DNA of 64,000 bases, taken from NCBI RefSeq assembly GCF_023115465.1, contig NZ_CP096034.1, forward strand, positions 1,364,001 to 1,428,000, written 5' to 3'. Each line of letters begins with the position of its first letter. The stretch's first letter is position 1. The notes beneath the pieces were generated by a model, which made no database searches, was not told the DNA's origin, and worked only from the letters and a program-made list of their open reading frames with translations. This DNA comes from Gottfriedia acidiceleris. GTDB lineage: Bacteria; Bacillota; Bacilli; Bacillales; Bacillaceae_G. A program made the position numbers and the translations under genes. Positions 15,787 to 24,582 of the stretch are shown piece by piece.

Positions 15787-16407
15787 ATGAAAAAACTAAT
15801 TATACTAATTACTACAATTTTAACTATGTCGATTTTCACAGCTTGTGAAAAAATAGAAGCTCTAGAATCGAAACCTGCTTCTACATCAACCACTACAGAA
15901 CAAACTTCTCCAACCAGAGAAAATGGTGACGATTCAATGAAAGTTGAATCGGCAGATATTTTGAAGAAGAAGCCATCTGAGTTCTTATTAAATAGTAAAA
16001 ACTTCCATGTTGGGGCTGAAACTTATCAGTCTGCTGAGGGAAGAATAGAGATCGATATTAGAGTTTCAAAAGCAAAAACATACATGAAAAATGTCATCGT
16101 CTCAGGTCAATTACCAATTAATGCTTATGAAGTTTTGTACACTCCCGATTTGTTGATTACGAACATTTTAATGAAAAAATCTTTTTCAGATAAAGCAGTT
16201 TCTAGGGAGTACACAATCTCTCCGTCTATTAAATCTCCAGGAGGTATTTCTGCAGGTAGAAGTTTTAACTTATTCCCTAAAGAGACATTCGAAGACGCAA
16301 TAGCGAAATTAAATGAGATTTCTATAAAAGTAAATTGGATTGATCAGAAAGATAAATCTCATACTGAATATTTAAAGACAAAGATCCAGATTAAACGGCC
16401 TGAATAG
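15787..16407 (+). CDS. Lipoprotein of unknown function, 206 aa
   Basis: The signal sequence ends in the lipobox FTAC (Cys at about residue 20), so the mature protein should be lipid-anchored on the outer face of the membrane. A Ser/Thr-rich linker (residues 30-48) leads to an immunoglobulin-like beta domain: ILKKKPSEFLLNSKNFHVGA, IEIDIRVSKAKTYMKNVIVSG and ISIKVNWIDQKDKS. It follows the secreted 273-residue protein by 92 bases, has GGAGAGGAAAAGGGGG upstream and is followed by a terminator, so the two genes probably form an operon. By position it may be a partner or an immunity protein for the secreted protein, which is inference. The family is not recognised. Confidence 0.65.
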   Translation: MKKLIILITTILTMSIFTACEKIEALESKPASTSTTTEQTSPTRENGDDSMKVESADILKKKPSEFLLNSKNFHVGAETYQSAEGRIEIDIRVSKAKTYMKNVIVSGQLPINAYEVLYTPDLLITNILMKKSFSDKAVSREYTISPSIKSPGGISAGRSFNLFPKETFEDAIAKLNEISIKVNWIDQKDKSHTEYLKTKIQIKRPE

Positions 16408-16437
16408 AAAGCATTACAACTTTTTTTGATTAAAAAT

Positions 16438-16461
16438 TGCCCCGAAATCGCTGGGGCTTTT
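16438..16461 (+). terminator. Intrinsic terminator
   Basis: TGCCCC GAAATCGC TGGGGC followed by TTTT closes the first secreted-protein operon. Confidence 0.7.
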
Positions 16462-16555
16462 CATGTTATATCACGTTTTAGGATAGATACAACTAAACAC
16501 ATTTCTTCCTATTAATTGGACATATAATCTAATTTCAATGCTGACCTCCGCTATT

Positions 16556-16819
16556 TTACTTATTAACAAATATTGATACACCTACAAATAATAAAAAACT
16601 TAAAATAATATATTGATAATTTCGTTTAGTTCGAGGCATTATTATAAAAATAATTAAGTAACTTAATAAAAATAAACATGATACAACTACATTCACGATA
16701 TTTTCTATCATAAAACGTGCATTTAACATAATAAATAAAGACTGCATCCCAGATGAAATAGATAGAATTCTATATAAAGGAAAAGCTTTCTCATCGTTTA
16801 GAAAAACATTCTCATCCAT
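16556..16819 (-). CDS. Small membrane protein, 87 aa
   Basis: Hydrophobic helices at about residues 20-35, 40-60 and 66-84 follow a short acidic N terminus (MDENVFLNDEKAFPL). A basic loop (RTKRNYQY) separates the last two. AAAGGAG lies about 11 bases before ATG 16819; TTG 16828 is an alternative start but only two to three bases from that site. The gene is divergent from the second secreted-protein operon, in the same place as the 64-residue protein is for the first operon. The two small proteins are not obviously homologous. Possible immunity or export role, inferred from position. Confidence 0.5.
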   Translation of the reverse strand: MDENVFLNDEKAFPLYRILSISSGMQSLFIMLNARFMIENIVNVVVSCLFLLSYLIIFIIMPRTKRNYQYIILSFLLFVGVSIFVNK

Positions 16820-17137
16820 ATCTTCCAATACTCCTTTTTTAGTTTAATCTATCAAAAATATAAAATTTTCATTACTTTATTTTGAATTGATTAGAAAACC
16901 TTATCCATCAAATCAATCACCTCTTTATGTAATATATAATGTTTTTAATTATAGTAATCTTGGGAATGAATTTAGTGGAATTTTTGTGAATGTTTTAGTA
17001 AAACGTTACAAAATTTTACTTTTAAAAATACCTTTGGGAAGATTAAATAAAAATATAGGAATAATACATGTTTTAGAATCATAGTTGTTAAATTTTCATG
17101 TGGTTTCTATATGAGTAAACGCAGCCGTAGATAAAAA

Positions 17138-17153
17138 TGTGAAATTGTTCACA
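17138..17153. promoter_or_regulatory. Rex/Fnr-type palindrome
   Basis: TGTGAAATTGTTCACA is the equivalent of 14699-14714 and is closer to the Rex consensus in its centre. It is followed by AA, as in TTGTGAA-N4-TTCACAA. Confidence 0.55.
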
Positions 17154-17207
17154 AAAATGACACTGTATTTTAGTAAAATTTACCTTTTAAGGTGTTAAGC
17201 TAATTCC

Positions 17208-17219
17208 GTAAACGTTTAC
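17208..17219. promoter_or_regulatory. LacI-family/cre-like palindrome
   Basis: GTAAACGTTTAC is identical to 14769-14780. Here it lies only about 25 bases before the start codon at 17244, a place where a bound repressor would block elongation or initiation. Confidence 0.45.
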
Positions 17220-17243
17220 TAAAAAAAAATTAGGAGATATGAT

Positions 17244-17750
17244 ATGAAAAAGATTACTTCATTTTTAACTTCTGCGGTAATAATAAGTACGATTTTAATA
17301 AATGGAAGTGGAGTTGCATCTGCTTCCGGAGGTTTTGTGAAAAGAACCAGTAATATAACTGGTGTAGGAAGTGTTACCAATCCTATTAAATTTGATAAAT
17401 ATTTAACATCTGCTTTGGCACCAGCTAAAGAATACACTGTTTCTCAAACAGTTACCCGTGGCTCGACTATAACTGGGAATATTACATCAGAAGGAATAAA
17501 AAATTTAAAACTGCAATTTTCTTATGGAAAAACAACTTCAACATCAGACATGATCGGTACAGTAATATCAGCCAACCCAAAAAAGAATTCAAAATTGGGC
17601 TTGAAAATTAAATATAAAGAACAAAATTATAAAGAAAATGTAACTGATGAATATTGGTATAGTAACTCGGGTACATCATATATAAAGTATTCAAATAGTG
17701 GTAAATATAGTATACCGGTAGATAAATATATATTTGTTCAATATCAGTAA
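17244..17750 (+). CDS. Small secreted beta-rich protein, 168 aa
   Basis: A Sec signal peptide (MKKITSFLTSAVIISTILIN, cleavage after VASA at about residue 27) precedes a mature protein of about 140 residues without Cys. The mature part alternates hydrophobic and Ser/Thr residues (YTVSQTVTRGSTITGNITSE, LKLQFSYGKTTSTSD, LGLKIKYKEQNYKENVTDEY), a pattern of extended beta hairpins. It ends YSIPVDKYIFVQYQ. This resembles small secreted beta-barrel or beta-sandwich toxins and inhibitors in style only; no family is recognised. TTAGGAG is a good ribosome-binding site. The tethered partner follows after only six bases, so they are cotranscribed. Confidence 0.6.
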   Translation: MKKITSFLTSAVIISTILINGSGVASASGGFVKRTSNITGVGSVTNPIKFDKYLTSALAPAKEYTVSQTVTRGSTITGNITSEGIKNLKLQFSYGKTTSTSDMIGTVISANPKKNSKLGLKIKYKEQNYKENVTDEYWYSNSGTSYIKYSNSGKYSIPVDKYIFVQYQ

Positions 17751-17756
17751 AAAAAT

Positions 17757-18602
17757 ATGAATATCAGAAAAAAATTATTTATTTTTTTATTAATCTCTGT
17801 ATCAATCTTTTTACTAGTTGTATTGACAGGTCAATTAATGTTCAATAAGAAAAGTAAATCATACCTAACTAATGAAGCTATAAGTGAGACCATATCAAAC
17901 ACATTTTTTCCGATTAATGGTTCGTATAGTCTTAGAGTAGGAGAAGTTACACCACTAAATTTTACTTACATTTATTCAAGTGATAAGAAAGACTTGTTTC
18001 ATAAAATTGATTCGATCTATCTAAATAGTGAGGATGCAATTAGTATTGAAAGTTTTCGAGTAAATGGAAATGCCAAGATTGGAAAGTATCATGTGAAAAC
18101 TTTAGGGCTTAATATTGTCGGTAATTCTGAAGGTAAAACAGAAATAAGGGAATTAAACATACTAACTAAAAGTGGATTGAAAAAATACGATGTTGGAGCT
18201 TTAGGGATAAATGTTGTTCAAGGGACTACTGATAATCCTCTAGTAGAAGGAAATAGTTATCCCATTATTAGAGGAGAAATAAATAATTACTTGTATAGTT
18301 TACAAAATATCAGTAGCAATAAAATAGTTGTAAACAAATTTGACGCGGAATTGAATGGTGAACAAGTATTCAATGTTGAACCAATTGTTATAGCTCCAAA
18401 TGAACAAAAAGAAGATGAAGTCCCAATTAAAGTAGATTTTCAAAAATCACCTTATGCTGTTACAGTGTTGAGACCATCGATCCATTATTCAGTTAGAAAA
18501 GAACAAAGAGTTTTAATTCCGCCACCAACATGGTATGGCTTAATGGAAATTACAGAAGAACAAATAGAAAAGACTATTGAGTATCATAATTTACCATTTT
18601 AG
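17757..18602 (+). CDS. Membrane-anchored extracytoplasmic protein, 281 aa
   Basis: A short basic N terminus and one uncleaved hydrophobic helix (residues about 7-27) anchor a large outside domain. The domain looks beta-rich: YSLRVGEVTPLNFTYIYSS, KIGKYHVKTLGLNIVGNSEG, then YDVGALGINVVQGTTDNP. A second, Ig-like half follows (ISSNKIVVNKFDAELNGEQV and IVIAPNEQKEDEVPIKVDFQ), and the tail is acidic. The gene begins six bases after the secreted 168-residue protein, so translational coupling is likely. By position it could be a receptor, immunity protein or surface partner of that protein. Family not recognised. Confidence 0.6.
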   Translation: MNIRKKLFIFLLISVSIFLLVVLTGQLMFNKKSKSYLTNEAISETISNTFFPINGSYSLRVGEVTPLNFTYIYSSDKKDLFHKIDSIYLNSEDAISIESFRVNGNAKIGKYHVKTLGLNIVGNSEGKTEIRELNILTKSGLKKYDVGALGINVVQGTTDNPLVEGNSYPIIRGEINNYLYSLQNISSNKIVVNKFDAELNGEQVFNVEPIVIAPNEQKEDEVPIKVDFQKSPYAVTVLRPSIHYSVRKEQRVLIPPPTWYGLMEITEEQIEKTIEYHNLPF

Positions 18603-18776
18603 GCCAGGCTATGACGTCATTCTACATCAAAGAAAATTTACAACTGATTTTGTAAGTAAACTATAGTATGGATCAAATATAGCATACACCCGCAAAGACT
18701 AACTCCACTGCACTCTCTTTGATTAAGCAAGGGAAAATGTATTAAGTAGTATATCTAACATTGAGAGGTTATTATT

Positions 18777-19271
18777 TTGAATTCAAAACCAATGTTTGTG
18801 ATGAACTTTTCTCAATTATTCGGGATCATTTTTCTATTATTTATAGAAATTAAGGATTTTTATAATATTAAATGGTCACAATCAAATATAATAATAGCTA
18901 TATTTGCTATATTTTTTGTCATACTAATATTAATTCTTTTTATTAATATTTTGTTCAACTTTATTTTAGACAGATTTACATCATATAAATTAGATTATAA
19001 AAAAAATCAAGAAAAGGTTTTAATCACTATTTTCTTAGTTAATGAAATATTATTTTTAATAACATATGTTTTATTACTATTTAATAATCAATTATTCTTT
19101 ACCTTACAAGATTATAAATATATTACACCTATTATTTTTTCATTATTATTTTCTATTCTATTGGGATTAAAAATTAAAGACATAATATATTTCAATGTCG
19201 GGATAATCTCGGCAAATATTTTTCTTTTGATATCCCAGAAACTTTTCCTATTAATAATCAAATCTTTTTAA
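18777..19271 (+). CDS. Integral membrane protein, 164 aa
   Basis: Five predicted transmembrane helices cover residues about 11-24, 36-62, 80-102, 116-130 and 138-160. The loops are short, with a basic stretch DYKKNQEK between helices two and three. The start is TTG 18777 with GAGAGG upstream; ATG 18792 is an alternative. The sequence is very rich in Ile, Leu and Phe and shows no family motif. It lies about 175 bases after the second secreted-protein operon and ends about 100 bases before a strong terminator. It may belong functionally to the neighbouring operon, but nothing proves this. Confidence 0.5.
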   Translation: MNSKPMFVMNFSQLFGIIFLLFIEIKDFYNIKWSQSNIIIAIFAIFFVILILILFINILFNFILDRFTSYKLDYKKNQEKVLITIFLVNEILFLITYVLLLFNNQLFFTLQDYKYITPIIFSLLFSILLGLKIKDIIYFNVGIISANIFLLISQKLFLLIIKSF

Positions 19272-19367
19272 TTAAATCATTAATATGTTTAATAATATGT
19301 CAAACGAGGATAATAACAATCATATTGCGAAATTAATAAAAGAGAAAATTTATTTGGTTGATCAAAC

Positions 19368-19393
19368 AAGTAGCTTAAAAGAGCTACTTTTTT
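19368..19393 (+). terminator. Intrinsic terminator
   Basis: AAGTAGCTTAAAAGAGCTAC followed by six T. The same 26 bases occur at 33380-33405, on the other side of the three-protease array. Confidence 0.75.
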
Positions 19394-19460
19394 CTTTTTA
19401 CTCTAGACTACTATTACCGACTTACCTCAGCCATTCTATTAGAATAGTTCCGGAACATTT

Positions 19461-19492
19461 TTATATATTGAAAAAAAGTGTTCAATATATAA
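19461..19492. repeat. Perfect 12-bp inverted repeat
   Basis: TTATATATTGAA and TTCAATATATAA flank the loop AAAAAGTG. It lies in the leader region of the first protease, about 400 bases before its start. It may be an operator or a hairpin; no regulator is recognised. Confidence 0.5.
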
Positions 19493-19626
19493 AGACAATA
19501 TTAATTTTAAAATCGAATTTATAAAATCTCAAACCTCTTGAACGATGCTCTTTCATTCAAAAACTTTTTTAAAATTCAAGACTGTTTGAAATTAATTTTA
19601 GGTATACGAAGACCCCCTTCAAAACT

Positions 19627-19640
19627 AAATTCCCCCAAGA
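19627..19640 (+). promoter_or_regulatory. AATTCCCCCAA motif, protease 1 distal copy
   Basis: AAATTCCCCCAAGA lies about 260 bases before the start of protease 1. It is followed by AATTTAGTAGAAATG, an element that also recurs near the other copies. Confidence 0.5.
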
Positions 19641-19776
19641 GATTTATCGAAATTTAGTAGAAATGTACTCTTGACTAACTGAATTTTTTCTTTTTCCTAT
19701 TTTAATTGTTTAAAAAGGGGACTTAAATTTAATTGTTTGAACCTTTAAGAATGAATAGAAGGTCAACTCCTTTTTT

Positions 19777-19790
19777 CAATTCCCCCAATA
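19777..19790 (+). promoter_or_regulatory. AATTCCCCCAA motif, protease 1 proximal copy
   Basis: CAATTCCCCCAATA lies about 110 bases before the start codon and 150 bases after the distal copy, in the same orientation. Confidence 0.5.
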
Positions 19791-19890
19791 TACTTTAAGT
19801 ATATCTCTATCTATAATATTAATTAAATGATTATTCTGAATATTAGTCAGGATATTCTTTTTTTATTAAGAAATTTTGGAGGTTAGTAAG

Positions 19891-22800
19891 ATGAAAAAAA
19901 TGAGAGCGAAGGTTTTTCAAGCTACAGCTGTGTTTGCTCTAGCTAGCAGTAGTATTCTAGGGTACTCAGTTGTTAAAGAGAGGCCAGCGTATGCAAGTTC
20001 AAATGAAGCTGAGAGTATACTTCGAACGCTTTCAGATGAACAACGAGCGGCTTTGCAGCGATTAGATTCTTCAGAGATAAAGACTGGCTTACGATTAGAC
20101 GAGGATATTGACTTATCTAGTGATGAAGAGGTAACGGTAATTGTTGAGTTTAAAGAACTTCCAGCAAAAGTAGCACAATTAGAAAAAGCTGTAAAAGGAG
20201 AATCGATCTCTCTTGAGAAAGCAAAGGATAATGTAGAAAAGTCACATACTCAGTTTAAAAAGGAGCTACAAGAAAAACTAGGAGCAAAAGAGAAATCTAC
20301 TAATGAGAACTTTCATATTAAATATACATACCAAAATGCATTTAATGGTGTGACAATGTCTCTTCCTGCAAATCAAATTAAGAAATTAATGGATTTTGAT
20401 ATGGTCAAGGCTGTTTATAGTGATACAACCATCCAAATTAAACCTCCAAAAGTAGGAGTAGAAGAACAAGAGCAAACAAAAGTAGATAGTATACCATTTT
20501 TAAAAATTGATCAATTACATAAGGAAGGTTATACCGGAAAAAATATAAAAATTGGTGTAATTGATACGGGTATTGATTATAATCACCCTGATTTAAAAGA
20601 TGCATATAAAGGTGGTTACGATTTTGTAGATAATGATAATGACCCAATGGAAACTACATATGCCCAGTGGAAAGCATCTAAAAAAGCAGAATTTGTAAAT
20701 GGCAGTTCGTATTATACGGAACATGGTACACATGTTTCTGGTACAATTGCGGGTCAAGCTAAAAATAACTCTGAATATAAAGTAACCGGCGTGGCACCTG
20801 ATGCGGATCTATATGTATACCGTGTTCTAGGGCCATATGGTTCAGGTTCGAATTCAGCCGTTATTGCTGGGATTGATCGATCCGTGGCAGATGGAATGAA
20901 TGTCATTAACCTTTCGTTAGGTGCTACATTAAACAATCCGTTAGAAGCGACAAGCTTAGCAGTCGATAATGCCGTTTTAAGCGGAGTTACGGCTGTCGTT
21001 GCAGCTGGAAATGCTGGGGATAGTGGGATGTACACATTAGGTTCACCAGGTGCAGCAGCACTTGCATTAACGGTTGGAGCGAGTTCTACAGCAACTAAGG
21101 TAACTACATTTACGAGTGAATTTGCGGCAAATGGTAATAACAGTGAAAGCACATTACAATTGATGACAAAAAAATGGACAGATGATTTTAGTAGTTTGTC
21201 TGGAAAAACATTCGAGATTGTTAATGTAGGTGAAGGTGGAGCAACAGATTACACTGGAAAGAACGTTAAAAATAAAATTGCATTTGTCGCTCGTGGTACG
21301 TATGCATTGGTTGATAAAATGAATTATGCAAAACAAAATGGAGCAGTTGGGGTAATTATTTACAACAACAATGCTACTGAAGGACAAATTCCTTATTATT
21401 TAGGAGAAAGTAATAATAATATTCCTGTGTTTTCAATGACAAATAAAGACGGATTAGCTGTCAATAACTTATTTGCTAATGGAACACCGACGGTTACGTT
21501 AGGTTCAATTGGACAGGCTGAAATTCCTGGAGATGAACTAGCGAGCTTTAGTTCAAGAGGGCCATCTGGAACATTGTATGATATCAAACCAGAAATAACG
21601 GCACCAGGTGTAGATGTATTATCAACAGTGCCTTCTTATATTAGTAACAAAAACGACGTAACCGATTATTCCTCTGCCTACTTAAGAATGTCTGGGACAT
21701 CAATGGCAACTCCTCATGTTGCTGGTATTGCAGCATTACTTTTACAGGCACACCCAGATTATACTCCAGCAGATGTTAAAACAGTTTTAATGAATACAGC
21801 GGATCCTTTAAGAGGTCAAAATAGTGTGTTTGAAGTGGGGGCAGGAAGGGTAGATCCTTACGAAGCAATTTATTCACGTACCGAGTTAGCAGTGCAAGAT
21901 GAAACACCATATATAAAAAATAACCAAATGGAGATCATCAACGAACAAACAGGTGGCCTTAGCTATGGTTTTATTCCAATCAATCAAAACGACATCACAA
22001 AATCTACGAATATATTAATCACAAATCATACTGACAAAATGCAAAAATATACAATTTCGGTAGAGTATAATGTTGGGGCACGTGGATCGTTAGATGCCGT
22101 GGAGAATGGTGTGAAAGTCTCATTGCCTGAAGAACTTAAAATGAAAAAAAATAGTCAGGAAACAATTCCTGCGTCACTTTTCATTCCATCTACTGCTAAA
22201 AAGGGAACTTATGAAGGCTATATTCATGTAGTGAATGATAAGGACCCAGAAGATAACTATCAAATTCCGTTTGGGTTCCGTCTAGTAGAAGAAGGATTGG
22301 AATATTTCAGGGCTCATTCACCAAGCATTTCGACTAATCGTGCGATTAACCCTTATAGTGTAAAAGGAACGGATTTAGATTTTAAACTAAATTCACCAAT
22401 GAAAACATTAGATTTTATTTTAGTCGATCCGAAAACAAATAGAGATTTAGGCGTAATCACGTCAATTGATAGTTCCAGTGCAGGAATCGATGCTGATTAT
22501 TACATTCAAAAAGGGTTTGTTGGTAGGTATTTTCCATTTACAGGAAATGCTAAAAAGCCAATTGGCTATACGTCTGTATTAGCAACGGATGGATTATACA
22601 AAATGAAAGTGATTGGGACTAATTTGGATGGTAAACAGTTTACAAAGACTGATCAAATATATATTGATAATAGACGTCCATCTTTTACGTTAGATGATAC
22701 AAATGCTCTACCAAAAGGCGATTTACCAATTGTTGAATTAGCACCTGGCCAAAAAACAGTTACATTATCAGGAACTGTTGTCGATCAAGAGGCAAAGGAA

Positions 22801-23994
22801 ATGGAAGCTAGTGGTATGACTGTAACGCAAGCCGACAATAAGGTTTGGTATGGACCGAACACTCCTGCTTATAGTATTGCAGTTGATAGTAATGGTAGGT
22901 TTTCGAAAGAAATATCAGTGGACTCTCCTAACGCAGTTAACATGCTTCAATTCACTGGAGCGGACAGAGCTGGAAACTCAATGAACGCAAAAGTGATCTA
23001 TTATATGAAATCAGGAACACAATATATTTACGCGAAACCAAATAAAGAATCCTTTACAATGGGAGATCAATTAACGTATACATTTTATGCCCATGGTTTA
23101 CAAAATGCAAAAGATCTAACGATTAAATTTGACTATACTTCAAGATTCTTTAATTCGGTCGTTTTTAATAAAAATAATGCTTTATCCGATGATACAGTGT
23201 TCACAGCTACATCAACTGGGACTTCAAGCAAGTCGAACACAATTAATATTAAAGCACCAGGAGACGGCCTAACGGGCGATCTACCATTATTTGATATGAA
23301 AGTAGAAACGAACGCAAATGAATTTGTAAATGTAAATACAATCTTTTTCTATGTGACTTCATCTACTTATAAAGATAATAACGGGAAAACAGTAAGCCCA
23401 TATACTCAATTCGGATTATTACCAAGTTATCCAGCTTATTCAAACGCTACAGCAAAAATCAATCCTGTAGGCTTATTAAATGCAAATGGAAGTTTTAATT
23501 TTGCCATCGACTACACTACCATTGGTGCACAAGCTAAAGCAAAAGACTCCAAAGGTCAACTATACAATGGTGAAATTCAAAAAAATGGAAACATCGTATT
23601 TAGTAAACTACCAATTACTGAACAATTATATAACGTCATCATCGATGTTCCGGGTCATTTTACGACTTACACACCGATGGAAGTTGGAAGAAAAGATTGG
23701 AATATTAATATAGGAGAAAGTATTTCCTATCCTACAGTAAGGGAGAATGCAGGGGATCTAAATAAAGATAATGTAATCGATATTTATGATGTAATTTTAC
23801 TAGAACAATATTGGGGTACGAATAACCGAAATACTGATATCAACTTTGATGGTAAAGTTGATGCATTGGACTTCAAATTGCTTGAAGCAAATTATTTAAA
23901 AGAAAACGATTATGTATTGGATACTCCTACTGCTGTAAAGGAGTCTAATGGAAAAACGATTGAGTCTGTGAAGAAGAGTCTTGGGATAAATTAG
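19891..23994 (+). CDS. Vpr-like secreted subtilase with PA, cohesin-like and dockerin domains, 1367 aa (protease 1)
   Basis: This is a secreted S8 serine protease. Order: signal peptide (1-35); I9-type propeptide (about 55-165); catalytic domain with Asp225 in VIDTGIDYNHPD, His278 in HGTHVSGTIAG and Ser604 in GTSMATPHVAG; PA insert (about 400-520, KIAFVARGTYALVDKMNYA); Fn3-like domains; cohesin-like domain (about 1043-1180, FTMGDQLTYTFYAHGL); a small carboxypeptidase-regulatory-like domain; and dockerin (1288-1345) with two DxNxDxxxD loops (DLNKDNVID, DINFDGKVD). The catalytic triad is intact. The start is ATG 19891, with TTGGAGG upstream. Far longer than classical Vpr (about 800 residues). 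Monocistronic, with its own terminator and a 500-base leader carrying two C-rich motifs. Paralogous to the next two genes. Confidence 0.92.
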   Translation: MKKMRAKVFQATAVFALASSSILGYSVVKERPAYASSNEAESILRTLSDEQRAALQRLDSSEIKTGLRLDEDIDLSSDEEVTVIVEFKELPAKVAQLEKAVKGESISLEKAKDNVEKSHTQFKKELQEKLGAKEKSTNENFHIKYTYQNAFNGVTMSLPANQIKKLMDFDMVKAVYSDTTIQIKPPKVGVEEQEQTKVDSIPFLKIDQLHKEGYTGKNIKIGVIDTGIDYNHPDLKDAYKGGYDFVDNDNDPMETTYAQWKASKKAEFVNGSSYYTEHGTHVSGTIAGQAKNNSEYKVTGVAPDADLYVYRVLGPYGSGSNSAVIAGIDRSVADGMNVINLSLGATLNNPLEATSLAVDNAVLSGVTAVVAAGNAGDSGMYTLGSPGAAALALTVGASSTATKVTTFTSEFAANGNNSESTLQLMTKKWTDDFSSLSGKTFEIVNVGEGGATDYTGKNVKNKIAFVARGTYALVDKMNYAKQNGAVGVIIYNNNATEGQIPYYLGESNNNIPVFSMTNKDGLAVNNLFANGTPTVTLGSIGQAEIPGDELASFSSRGPSGTLYDIKPEITAPGVDVLSTVPSYISNKNDVTDYSSAYLRMSGTSMATPHVAGIAALLLQAHPDYTPADVKTVLMNTADPLRGQNSVFEVGAGRVDPYEAIYSRTELAVQDETPYIKNNQMEIINEQTGGLSYGFIPINQNDITKSTNILITNHTDKMQKYTISVEYNVGARGSLDAVENGVKVSLPEELKMKKNSQETIPASLFIPSTAKKGTYEGYIHVVNDKDPEDNYQIPFGFRLVEEGLEYFRAHSPSISTNRAINPYSVKGTDLDFKLNSPMKTLDFILVDPKTNRDLGVITSIDSSSAGIDADYYIQKGFVGRYFPFTGNAKKPIGYTSVLATDGLYKMKVIGTNLDGKQFTKTDQIYIDNRRPSFTLDDTNALPKGDLPIVELAPGQKTVTLSGTVVDQEAKEMEASGMTVTQADNKVWYGPNTPAYSIAVDSNGRFSKEISVDSPNAVNMLQFTGADRAGNSMNAKVIYYMKSGTQYIYAKPNKESFTMGDQLTYTFYAHGLQNAKDLTIKFDYTSRFFNSVVFNKNNALSDDTVFTATSTGTSSKSNTINIKAPGDGLTGDLPLFDMKVETNANEFVNVNTIFFYVTSSTYKDNNGKTVSPYTQFGLLPSYPAYSNATAKINPVGLLNANGSFNFAIDYTTIGAQAKAKDSKGQLYNGEIQKNGNIVFSKLPITEQLYNVIIDVPGHFTTYTPMEVGRKDWNINIGESISYPTVRENAGDLNKDNVIDIYDVILLEQYWGTNNRNTDINFDGKVDALDFKLLEANYLKENDYVLDTPTAVKESNGKTIESVKKSLGIN

Positions 23995-24037
23995 AGTTGG
24001 GGTTTAATTATAGGATAGTAGATTAATAATATGAATG

Positions 24038-24064
24038 AAGCCAGGGGAGATCCCTTGGCTTTAT
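24038..24064 (+). terminator. Intrinsic terminator
   Basis: AAGCCAGGGG AGA TCCCTTGGCTT followed by TATTTGTTTTT ends the protease 1 transcript. The rest of the gap to 24582 is leader DNA of protease 2, with two C-rich motifs and no gene. Confidence 0.75.
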
Positions 24065-24260
24065 TTGTTTTTATGATTATCGGTTTACATGGGTGGAGGG
24101 CTTTTTCGAACTTTATCGTTTTAAGTTCATGAAACCACCACTAAGTTTTACAAGTAATCGATCTTTTCCTATGTTTGCCAAGAATCACCCCCCTAGAACT
24201 AATTTCCTGTTTTTCTTACAAAATTTTAATGTGAATTTTAAAAATAGTTAATAATTTACC

Positions 24261-24275
24261 AAATTCCCCCAATAA
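24261..24275 (+). promoter_or_regulatory. AATTCCCCCAA motif, protease 2 distal copy
   Basis: AAATTCCCCCAATAA lies about 320 bases before the start of protease 2, in the same orientation as the other copies. Confidence 0.5.
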
Positions 24276-24400
24276 ATTATTTGCTAATTTGTCTATTTAA
24301 TTTAAGCAAACATAATCTAGCAACTTTAATTTTAAGGGATTACTAAATTCAGAAGAAAGTTTAGTAAAAATGTCATATTTAAATGGTTTATAAACACATG

Positions 24401-24416
24401 AAAATCCCCCAATTTA
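24401..24416 (+). promoter_or_regulatory. AATTCCCCCAA motif, protease 2 proximal copy
   Basis: AAAATCCCCCAATTTA with the flanks CATGAAAA and TTTACTA is nearly identical over about 20 bases to the proximal copy of protease 3 at 29142-29160. Confidence 0.55.
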
Positions 24417-24582
24417 CTAATCGATACGTTGTTAGTAAAATCTGAATTGTGTTAATTTTCATTTTATTCAAAGTAGCAACAGCGTAAGGATTAGAATTTT
24501 CGGTAGAACTACGAGCTAGCAAAAAATTCACTTGTACAAATGTACAAAGTGGAATATTCCATTTTTTAGAGGAGGAAGTAAA

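Larger units (their letters stand above)
16874..17268 (+). repeat. Duplicated promoter block, copy 2
   Basis: This is the second copy of the block at 14434-14826. It keeps both palindromes. In this copy the reading frame that begins MKKIT continues into a full secreted protein, so this is probably the more complete arrangement. Confidence 0.85.

Noticed and set aside
19285-19524. Plus-strand frame of 79 codons after the 164-aa membrane protein
   Set aside because: A strong intrinsic terminator (19368-19393) lies inside it and no ribosome-binding site precedes it.
20438-21587. Several minus-strand frames inside the protease genes
   Set aside because: They are shadows of the long coding frames, with no ribosome-binding sites and low-complexity translations.
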